Below, piece after piece: positions 1-9,397 of a DNA stretch of 33,709 nucleotides. The stretch is from Priapulus caudatus (lineage: Eukaryota; Priapulida; Priapulimorpha; Priapulimorphida; Priapulidae), in assembly GCF_000485595.1 (NCBI RefSeq), contig NW_014577417.1:254112-287820 (forward strand). Direction: 5' to 3'. The notes under the pieces are model-generated. The model had not been told where the DNA came from and made no database searches. It was given only the letters and a program-made list of their open reading frames with translations. Made by a program: the position numbers and the translations under genes. Within the stretch, counting starts at the first letter, position 1, and every line of letters begins with the position of its first letter.

Positions 1-414
1 CGCTTGGTTATCAAAATCCATAATCAATTTCATCAAAAAAAAAAAAAAAATCGCTACTATACAAGTTATCCTTTATTCACATACATGTATTATACACACA
101 GTAGTAAACAGTGCAAAACAAACAGTAAACAGGGCTAAACAAGCACATACATGCACACACGTACATGCACACGACGTTACACACACGCAGGCATTCAACA
201 CCCCGAGTAACCGATTGTAACCGATCATCGGTTACTTGGGTCCAACCGATGATCGATTACGAAATGACAACCGATTGACAACACTAGTTATGACAGCTCG
301 GTCAGAACTACAATAATGAGAGGCAAGTCCCAATTAATTATGTAACACATCGTATGATCTCACACCAATAAAGACCAATGAAATTCAAAATTCAAGTAGA
401 CTGTGATGTGTTAC
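1..414. other. Non-coding sequence, simple repeats
   Basis: No coding exon is visible. There is a run of 16 A near position 35 and a CA/ACATG-rich stretch at about 60-190. A small cluster of AACCGAT-type words at 200-280 includes the perfect 19-bp palindrome GTAACCGATCATCGGTTAC. This stretch probably belongs to the intron or 3' side of the minus-strand gene whose exon lies at 415-550. Confidence 0.5.
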
Positions 415-550
415 CTGCTTCTGATGCTTGTTTCCATAGGACGTCAGATGCTTCAACGATTTTGGTCAGGTCATGAGCGAAACCAAGTTCTGAATTTTCT
501 TCTGATATCTCTGCGCCAATCTGTTTTAGGTAACCACGTAGTTCCAGTGC
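415..550 (-). CDS. Internal exon of an unrecognised gene
   Basis: On the minus strand, a 136-nt open stretch is bounded by a good acceptor (CTTTTTAG before position 550) and a GTAACA donor (413-414 and below). It reads in frame as 45 codons plus one base, starting ALELRGYLKQIGAEISEEN and ending near VLWKQASEA. The composition (leucine, glutamate and lysine rich, soluble, probably helical) and the lack of stops look like real protein. I do not recognise the family. No partner exon was found at either side: the left neighbour would be outside the window, and the upstream side (551-1026) shows nothing convincing. It could be the 3' part of a gene running off the left edge, or an exon remnant. 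Confidence 0.5.
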
Positions 551-1026
551 CTAAAAAGTGACATCCTAATACTAAGTATCCAGGAAATATGATTTTGTTA
601 TGTACAGTAAGTTGTTACGTCACACTTAACATGTTCTGACTGTCACTTCAACTAATTATACACCTTCAGGCGCTGTGGAATATAATCTAACCTCACATCC
701 GAGATCAGAGTAAGGGAGTGCAGAACAGCACTGCTACAGTTTATAATAAACCGTGTAAAGAGTAGTCTTCAGAGTCCAAGGGACTATATTGAAGAAAGGG
801 AGGGATAACGACTTTATGTGATCAAATAGACAGATCAACACTGTCACTTACACTGTCACTGTGGACTGGGGTAGAAAAAGCTTCAATTTTGCAATTTACC
901 AGAGAAAGAAAAAGAAATCCAATATGAGATGACAGAAATCAAGATGCTAAACTTATACTACTACTACTAGCATATGTATGTGTCATTTTCAACACCTACA
1001 GTGCAACACACGCCAACAGTGACTTA
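551..1026. other. Non-coding sequence
   Basis: No exon, RNA gene or repeat was recognised. It would be intron or upstream sequence of the minus-strand exon at 415-550. Confidence 0.4.
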
Positions 1027-2173
1027 GCTCTAGTACTATAGCCCGCGTACAGTTGCCGCAGAGCAATAGAACATTCTATTACGAATGCTAGGGACCAACT
1101 TATTCACGGTTACTCGCGGCTATAAAACGTCTGTGGTAGGCAATTAATGCCTCTTAGCCAAAGTGAATATGTCTTGACTTAAGTTATATCAGCTACTAAA
1201 ATTAAACCTCTAACTATCATTGAAATGGTCTGCTTGTGGTATTTCTTGTGAACGAACATTATTTACGAACTTCAAACGGCCATTTTTGGTGGCGCTGCAG
1301 CACCGCCAGTCAGCTGGTTGGTCCCTAGCTCCAAGAAACGGTCTTTGCTAGAGTTAGAAGACCGTTTCAAATTCTTGCCCATAAATACTTGTAGTTGGCT
1401 CGGTATCCAAACATCACCACAGCTGGCGTCACATGTAATAGCTCAAACAAATCTATAAACCTCTGGCTTGCTCGCAGTAACTGGGCGCTACTTATTTATC
1501 GAGTTATGCCGTATTTTCTGAGATGAATTGGATGAAAACAACCAGACAGCTGCCATGTCCGCCATGTTCGGTGCGACTAAAATCGGCAATGGACCTGATT
1601 TTCAGTGCGTAGGCCTAAACACAAGGCAAGTACATATCTTCGCAATGATAATTATTGTAGTTGTAGATTGATGTTTCCTGGTTTTCAATGTTTTAATATT
1701 TATATATACACGAGTATATGATGCCTATTTATGCTCGCGCCAACGCGAGTTGCAACGCTACGGTATGTTAAATGTTGTTTCGGGTTTTCCGCGTTCTGAT
1801 CAAAATGCATGCGCAGTGGAAACATGAATGGTTGGCGGTTAAAGTGAAATTTAGGTTTGGCTCTTGAAATTTACACTGTGAACAGCGAACTGAGGTATTA
1901 GTTTTAATAACAACGCTGGAATACTATAAGGTGAAGGTTATACTTGATACAAAACAAGGCAAAAATGCTTAGATGATTATTTTATTTGAGATATATACGT
2001 AATTGTTCAGCAGTTTTTGTAGAGGTACAAGATTATCCAATGGATGGATGTCAGGCTGTGTATATTGACGTTAGTCACACCGCCTGGTCGGGCTAGTTGG
2101 TCCCTAGCATTCGTAATAGAATGTTCTATAGCCCTGCGGCAACTGTAGGCGGGCTAGCCTATAGTACTAAAGC
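1027..2173. mobile_element. Palindromic DNA transposon with TA target site, carrying a nested insertion
   Basis: About 75 bp at 1027-1100 recurs inverted at about 2097-2173. Shared blocks include AGTACTATAG, CGGCAACTGTA-type sequence and CATTCGTAATAGAATGTTCTA. Both ends are bounded by TA (1025-1026 and 2174-2175), as expected for a TA target duplication of Tc1/mariner-like or related elements. There is no transposase ORF, so it is non-autonomous. A second element (1326-2096) has inserted inside the right arm; without it this element would be about 370 bp. Confidence 0.75.
1326..2096. mobile_element. Nested ~770-bp non-autonomous element, copy 1
   Basis: It starts TAGCTCCAAGAAACGGT and ends GGTCGGGCTAG. 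It is flanked by a perfect 8-bp duplication TTGGTCCC (1318-1325 and 2097-2104). The same element recurs at 3271-4028. Its first ~35 bp form a hairpin (AAACGGTCTT ... AGACCGTTT). No long ORF is present. An 8-bp duplication and short imperfect termini (TAGCTCC / CTAGCCC) suggest a hAT-like family, but the superfamily is inferred. Confidence 0.8.
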
Positions 2174-2206
2174 TAGAAAGCCATAAATGGTAATACTGAT
2201 ATCATT

Positions 2207-2277
2207 AATGATTAATGTTACCGGGTTCTTCATTAACTTCTCTAGCTTCATACGCTGGATCTGTGTTGCAGTCTGGC
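2207..2277 (-). pseudogene. PRKRIP1 exon 1 fragment (duplicate)
   Basis: On the minus strand, about 71 bp match the end of PRKRIP1 exon 1 and the start of its first intron (21061-21134) with a single exonic difference (ATT to ATC, both isoleucine). The coding part reads TATQIQRMKLEKLMKNP and is followed by the same GTAACATTAATCATTAAT donor region. Upstream of it the two copies diverge abruptly. It sits in a ~140-bp spacer between two transposons. It is either a captured or duplicated fragment or a remnant of a second gene copy; it cannot be a whole gene here. Confidence 0.8.
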
Positions 2278-2460
2278 TATCGTACTAGAGCTAACAGTGT
2301 CAGTGACTAGTCTAGACACAGGCACGTGGAGCGTTTTAATAAAATATAATATTAAATAAATACAAAATCTATTTACTACCAAAGTCTTAATGTTTCTATA
2401 CTCTCTTTCGCCTATTATTGCCGACAATTTCCTGCAAATGTCGTCCAAATGCTCATCTCC

Positions 2461-2590
2461 AACAAACGCTGGCTGCCGCCATGGCTGCCGCTGCACACTG
2501 ACACATAAATATATATGCTCATGTGCAGCAATTAGAACAAACGCTGGCTGCCGCCATGGCTGCCGCTGCACACTGACACATAAATATATA
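2461..2590. repeat. 55-bp direct repeat inside hairpin element
   Basis: A 55-bp block starting AACAAACGCTGGCTGCC occurs at 2461-2515 and again at 2536-2590, with 20 bp between. The right arm of the hairpin (3200-3262) has only one counterpart, so this is a local duplication in the left arm. Confidence 0.85.
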
Positions 2591-3270
2591 GCAGATATGA
2601 AAGCGTGCTGCCAAAATTCGCTCGATGCTCGCTTGATTTCACACAAATACAACACAAATATTTAACCATTCTGCTCCATCTTTGTTTCTATTTGAAGAAC
2701 AGTGTTCACTTGTTATAAAAACATACTGTCTGTGTTCGTAACCGAGCTGTGTCACGCAAAATCACACAAAGCCTGACGAAATTTTCGCGTTCGCTCCCGT
2801 TGCGCAGTTTATGTAAATGGCTGCAAGTACAGGGCTATAGGCGGCGCACTGCATTTTGGGAAACTACCACGCTGCTTTCCAACTCCCGTATGAGCCTCGC
2901 CAGTTGAGCGTTGCAAAAACGTTGCAGCGCAAAAATGAGGTCACGAAGAGCGCCGGTGGGCGTTTCCTGATTCTGACAGCCATTTACATAAACTGCGCAA
3001 CTGGAGCGAACGAGAGAATTTCGTCAGGCTTTGTGTGATTTCGCGTGACACAGCTCGGTTACGAACACAGACAGTATGTTTTTATAGCAAGTGAACACTG
3101 TCCTTCAAATAGAAACAAAGACGGAGTAGAATGGTTAAATATTTGTGTTGTACCGGTATTCGTGTGAAATCAAGCAAGCGTCGAGCGAATTTTGGCAGCA
3201 CGCTTTCCTACCTGCTATATATTTATGTGTCAGTGTGCAGCGGCAGCGGCAGCCAACGTTGGTTGGAGAT

Positions 3271-4028
3271 TAGCTCCAAGAAACGGTATCGCTAGGGTTA
3301 GGATACCGTTTCAAACCGTGGCTGCAGCTAAACACGTAGTTGCCTTATATTCCAAGTATCGCCAAAGAACACCACACATGTGATATACCAAATGAATCAG
3401 TTAACGTCCACCTTCTTGTAACCATCAGTGCGCTACGATGCGCTGGGTACTTACGGGGTTACAGCGACTTTTTGAGACGAATGCACCAGAATTTACGAAT
3501 TCGCCGCCATGTTTGCTATCATTCCGACTGTGACTAAACTCCGCAATGGATCGAACAAAGGAAATTAAACGATCTGCGGTCGTCATGTAAACCACCCCTA
3601 CATCCGAGAACATGTCATCTAAGGTTTTTTACAAATGGCCCAGACATTTCTGAACATCGTTTCACTTGCTTTGGTGTGTAATTGCCTTGAGAGCCATCGT
3701 ACTATTTCTGTAGTATTTTCTAGCGAGTCTTTTCCGTTTCGGGTTTTCCGTGCCTTGCTAAACATGTCGGGTAAAACTGATTTGAAAGTTGATATGCTGT
3801 GAGAATTAGCAGATTATACCGTGAATTAAGAGATACATTCTAGTTTAGAAGCAGGACAACTGTGAGTTAACGTTCATATTTTAAACAAGGCAAGTCAAAG
3901 GTGGTAATGGAATAGTTTTATTTGAGATATACAGAGTTATTCATCTAGATCTGCTGAGGTGATAGGTTTTTTGTATGGAAGGGTGTCAGGCTGTATAGAC
4001 AATCCGTCGCACAGCCTGGTCGGGCTAG
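3271..4028. mobile_element. Nested ~758-bp non-autonomous element, copy 2
   Basis: It is the same element as 1326-2096, beginning TAGCTCCAAGAAACGGT and ending GGTCGGGCTAG. It is flanked by the perfect 8-bp duplication TTGGAGAT (3263-3270 and 4029-4036). Shared internal blocks include a GTTTCGGGTTTTCCG motif and a TTTTATTTGAGATAT motif near the 3' end. The flanking duplication belongs to the host hairpin, whose left arm carries the uninterrupted complement. Confidence 0.8.
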
Positions 4029-4204
4029 TTGGAGATGAGCATTTGGACGGCATTTGCAGGAAATTGTCGGCAATAATAGGCGAAAGAGAGTATAGAAACA
4101 TTAAGACTTTGGTAGTAAATAGATTTCGTATTTATTTAGCATTATATTTTATTAAAACGCTCCAAGTGCCTGTGAGTGTAGACTGTAGTCTGTACTCCTG
4201 TAGT

Positions 4205-4795
4205 ACAGTGTGAGTCTAGACTGAGACTCTACTCTAGGAAACACGGTTCAAACACGACAGCTGTTGACACCGAGTTTTAATAGATGGCCGATTACGATCA
4301 AATAATTTTCACATACAAATAAATCCCATTCTATAAGATTAACATTACATGTGACTACCGTATATCATATTGTACCTGCTCAACCTCAGACAAGTCAATA
4401 AATCCAGCGACTCCGGGAGAAGTCATGTTTCATTTGGTCTTGCTGTTACCTCCTGTAACATTTCGTGTCGCGAATTTTCTACTAAAAGTTTTACACATAG
4501 GCAACTTATCGTTAACAACACATATCGTTATATTTTAAAATATGTTTTATATTATATTATTTTAATTTTTGAAGACAGTAAAATACATGAATTCATTATA
4601 ATTTACAAAAAAACTTTACCTGCTGGGGGCTCAGGAATCAGGATCTACTCGTCGATGTTTAATTTATTGTTTTCGGGTTGCCTTCCTCGCAATTCCCGCT
4701 ATTGCATTTTTGCTCATAACGTGCAAAACACGAATACTCATTAGAAATACATATGATTAGATTTACATATCACGCATGAGTTATTGGTCTAAAGT
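4205..4795. other. AT-rich intergenic sequence upstream of CARS1
   Basis: Nothing coding is recognised. The longest ORF here is AT-rich and has no family resemblance. This would contain any distal promoter of CARS1. Confidence 0.4.
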
Positions 4796-4801
4796 TATAA
4801 A
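4796..4801 (+). promoter_or_regulatory. Possible TATA box of CARS1
   Basis: TATAAA lies 58 bp upstream of the proposed CARS1 start codon, a plausible distance if the 5' UTR is short. This rests on position and motif only; no transcription start can be seen. Confidence 0.3.
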
Positions 4802-4858
4802 TGGAGACATAAAGTTGTATTTTTGGACGCTCCAGAGCCTCATCGCAACATCAGGACC

Positions 4859-7800
4859 ATGGCAGCTTCGCAAGATGCAGGTGATGTAATCAGCTGGTTA
4901 CCGGTCGTATCTTTGATATGATGTACTAGGTTTCATGACTGTAACAGTAACCATGTCAGAGTTAAAAACCCCGATCGGTGCTGAATTGTTAATTGGTCGT
5001 AGCAGTATCAGGAGTAAGATAATATAGGATATCCTATATTATCTTACTCCTGCTAGTACCGGGGTATCAGTATTGCGTGTCTAGCACATGACATGATGGT
5101 AAACATCATCATAAACGTCGTAAATTAACTGATTCTGTATTAGCTGGTGGAGAATGAGGAAGGGGAGAAGCTGGTGGAGAAGGGAGAAGCTGGTGCAGGA
5201 GGAAGGGGAGAAGGGAGAAGGTGGTGGAGGAGGGGGAGAAGCTGGTGCATGGAGAAGGAGGAGGGGGAGAAGCTGGTGGAGAAGGAGGAAGGGGAGAAGG
5301 AGGGGGAGAATGGAGCTGGTGGAGGAGGAGGGGGAGAAGGGAGAAACTGGTGGAGAATGAGGAGGAGGAGGGGGAGAAGGGAGAAACTGGTGGAGAATGA
5401 GGAGGAGGAGAAGGGAGAAACTGGTGGAGAAGGAGGAGGGGGAGAAGCTGGTGCAGAATGAGGAAGGGGAGAATGGAGCTGGTGAAGGAGGAGGGGGAGA
5501 AGGGAGAAGCTGGCAGAGAAGGAGGAGGGGGAGAAGCTGGTGCAGAGGGAGGAAGGGGAGAATGGAGATGGTGAAGGAGGAGGGGGAGAAGGGAGAAGCT
5601 GGCAGAGAAGGAGGAGGGGGAGAAGCTGGTGCAGAATGAGGAAGGGGAGAATGGAGCTGGTGAAGGAGGAGGGGGAGAAGGGAGAAGCTGGCAGAGAAGG
5701 AGGAGGGGGAAAAGCTGGTGGAGAATGAGGAAGGGGAGAAGGGAGAAGCTGGTGGAGAAGGAGGAGTTAGGGGAGAAAGGAGAAGCTGCATGGTGGAGAA
5801 GGAGGAGGGGGAGAAGCTGGTGGAGAAGGAGGACGACCAGAACTACGAGAGTGCTGACGATGTTCCACTGATATGGCCGAAACACCGATAGACCACGTAT
5901 AGCGCCATCTGGCGGTGGCGTTTGCAAGTTAATTTACGACGCTAAACCTGATGTTTACCTGTCGCCTACGCCTACTCCCTAACCCTAAACCCTAACCCTA
6001 ACCATATCACTCAGATAGTTACCTCGGGTACATATTTGTACTACCCTATACGACAACGACCCTTCGTGCATGATACATCATGAGTACATGTACTTACTAC
6101 ATGTGCTGAGCGAGTGCATAGGTATGCACATTAGCACCGCGGATCTCACGGATCCAATTTAGTATTACATATTGGGTTACGTTATTGCATGTAATGACAG
6201 TAATGTGGTCAGTGATGATCGAGTGTATATACGCGTAACACGGCATATGTTCTTGGAATTAAATTGAGAGATTCAATTCCAGGTAAGGTGCGCCGTATGC
6301 AGCCACACTGGGCACCGCCAACTGGAACACAGGTGCCAAGGCTGAAGCTTTACAATAGTCTGACACGACAGAAGGAGGTGTTCATTCCACAGTGTGGGAA
6401 CAAGGTTGCCTGGTACAGTTGCGGACCAACAGTATACGATGCCTCTCATATGGGCCATGCGAGGTGATTACTCGATCAAGTAATTATGCCAATGGTGAAA
6501 ATTAAGTGTAGCATTTAGCATTATATATTCAGACTATTTATATATATATATATATATATGGGAAATTGTTCAATTGTTCTATTTTTTGTTCAGTTCATTT
6601 TGAGTTTTGCCACAAAGACGTACGTACCTGTTGAGCATGTGTGAATGTTGTTAGCTTATCTTACGAGCATAGTTTTCCATTCTGTTTTTAGGTCTTACAT
6701 TTCTTTCGACATTCTGCGCCGAGTCCTTCATGATTACTTCAACTATGACGTTCTCTACGTTATGAACATCACTGACATTGATGATAAGGTATACCGAGTG
6801 ATGTTGATGTTTTTCATTGTAGATCGAAGAACTTAAACATAATAACCAACATATACATGATAACAGCATAGAATATTATATTCTACTAATCTCGACTATT
6901 GTTTTTTCACTTTTCAAACTTATTACTCACGCTTGGAATGATATAAGTGCAAGTATGTAAGATGTTAGCTTGTGAATTAAGTCTGCGATGTGAACAACTG
7001 AATAACAGTTGTCAATCTTCATGCTGTTATAGATCATTAAACGAGCACGGCAGAGCCACCTACTGGAGAGTTATGCAAGTAATGGAAAATCCCACTCCGA
7101 ACTGCTTCAGGATGTAGCACAGGCTATGCAGGTAAGAACATATCAGAATAGCATCTGCTATTACGACGCCAACTATATAGTAATTGATGTATTCCTTAGC
7201 TAAGCTGATCAAGATATCACACACAGCCATTTATTCAAATCCATGCTGTTAGCATTTTAAAGCCAGCAGCCTGATGTTCGAAGTTGGCGGCTGAAAATTT
7301 ACATGAGCAGTTATTAGTAATTAACTCACCGTACTTCTACAAGCAAGTGAGAGTGAGGCTATGGGAATGGATCGGTGTTTACGTGCACTGTTAATGTTTT
7401 GTGAAGGTTTTCTACACCATACATTTAACGCAGGTGTTTACCAAGAAGATGGAGACGGAGGAGGATGCGGACAAGCGGACGATGCAGCAAAGCATCGCTG
7501 AGAAGGTGAAGCAGGTGGTGTGTGAACTGAACGTGGCCATAGAGGAAGGGCGACCAGAGGATGCCATCCAGGCAACGAGAAAGGTACGCATGTCGGCTGC
7601 CTCCATGCGTCTGTGGATGCATCGCACAGTCTATATAGCTTTCTAATGTCTGCTTACCTCTGGCTGTATCTCAACTTCTCTCTATTATAATTATATGGCT
7701 AGAGTTGCCCCAGTAGATTGCTCTACCTGGAATCGGTTTTACGCTTGTTGTCATGACAATGTACATTGGAACGATGACAAACTTCCTCGTTGCCAGCTCT

Positions 7801-9320
7801 GCTGATGATTTGACTTTTGGGCCAGCCAGTATGGCAGGCTTCCAATGTATTTTCCAACAATGCTCTATCCATTTATTAAGTGTATAGGTCAGTGTTCGTA
7901 ATGCGTCGATGATGTTGCTTGCAGCGGTTACTGGAGGTGGCGTGTGATCCGCTGGGTGAGTGGCTGGATGCCGCTCTCAGCGCCACCGTCACCGACAACT
8001 CCATCTTCAACAAGCTGCCGCGCTTCTGGGAGGGAGAGTTCCACAAGGACATGACTGCCCTCAACGTGAGTTCTTGCAGCAACTAAAGAAAAACTTACAT
8101 GAACAGAATGTAGTTTTTATGATAAATGGGTAAGAAAATAGGCAAGAGAAAATGGCTTCAAGGTCCATTAGCCCTCCTTTGTCTAATACTTATTTACCAT
8201 TCTGTTGTAATTTAATGTTACGGCATTTGGCGCGATTAGATATTTTTGAACATGAACCTGTGGTTGGCACTCGGCGTGGCGCCCATCTTTCGTTCTCCGC
8301 TGCAGGTGCTTCCAGCCGACTGTCTCACCAGAGTTAGTGAGTACTGTCCTGAGATTGTCGAGTATGTACAGAAGATAATCGACAACGGTTTCGCATACGA
8401 GTCAAACGGGTCGGTGTACTTCACCACAGGTAAGCATCATAAGTTCTAGTCTTAGCAAAGCTCTTCTAGCAGCATTAGGTGATAGCTGGTGGGGAAGAAC
8501 TGATTCCCATTTGGTTTATGGTCTATAGAATTCATTGGTCAATTTAAATTAGTGGCTGTGTATGTGTATGCTTTAAAATTGACACAGAGTATTGCTATTT
8601 TCCAATGCAGATATGTTTGACAGAAGCAGTGGGCACTCCTATGCAAAGCTTGTGCCAGAAGCATACGGAGATAGCAAAGAATTGCTGGGAGGAGAAGGTA
8701 GATTCTTGACTCGTATACCATGGAGATGTGTGTACGGTCATGATAGCCATGTTGCATGCGACACATAGTACCTTAACGCTGATAGTGTGCAAATAAATTA
8801 TATGAAAATATCGTAGGCTGCAAAACATTGTATGGATTAGATGGACGTGGTTTGCCTTTCTGTTTCTCTTTGTGTCCTGTTTGACTCTAGCTGCGTTCTC
8901 ATTATGCCAACAACCTATGACCCGGTTGGCAGAAATCTGTTAGCTAATTGGCTAAATGTGTTGGTCGGTGTTTTTACAAATTTCGTCGAAGATTTGTCGG
9001 AGGAGATTTGGCACCCAGGCGCAGACCAATATTGCGCTTATCTTGATAGATATATTGAACACGAAATTTATTGTGTGCCTGTTGTGTTAATGCAGTTAGT
9101 GTGTGTCATGCGTGAGTCAAGTCTCGAGATGCATGTCCCGTTTTTTTAGGCGATCTCTGCATAACGGAGGACAGGCTGAGCGAAAAGCGATCACCGAACG
9201 ACTTCGCACTGTGGAAGGCTTCAAAGCCTGGAGAACCGGCTTGGGATTCTCCATGGGGCAAGGTTGGTTTATGTGGTCTCTCTCTCTCTCTCTCCCTCTT
9301 CCCCCCTCTCTCTCTCTCTT

Positions 9321-9397
<77 letters not shown>

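Larger units (their letters stand above)
2317..4174. mobile_element. Long-hairpin (foldback) element with nested insertion
   Basis: Outer arms: 2317-2470 recurs inverted at about 4029-4174. Inner arms: about 2600-2823 recur inverted at 2977-3200 around a ~153-bp loop. If the inserted element at 3271-4028 is removed, the right arm becomes continuous and matches the left arm from end to end. Termini are close to CACAGGCACTTGGAGCG. No transposase is present. A related hairpin lies at 19102-20298 with matching termini and a shared block containing TTTGGTAGTAAAT. The outermost few bases are uncertain because weak inverted similarity extends to about 2301. Confidence 0.75.

Noticed and set aside
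2248-2655. 135-codon ORF resembling the one at 3959-4213
   Set aside because: The likeness is the two arms of one inverted repeat; repeated HIYLCVSVQRQPW-type units come from the 55-bp direct repeat. Not a protein family.
5081-5927. Long minus-strand ORFs (236 and 272 codons), Ser/Pro/Phe-rich
   Set aside because: They lie wholly on the purine-rich minisatellite; several frames on both strands are open for the same reason, and there is no family motif.
5978-6003. Chromosome end (telomere)
   Set aside because: Only about four imperfect CCCTAA units, embedded in a MITE fragment within a gene intron.
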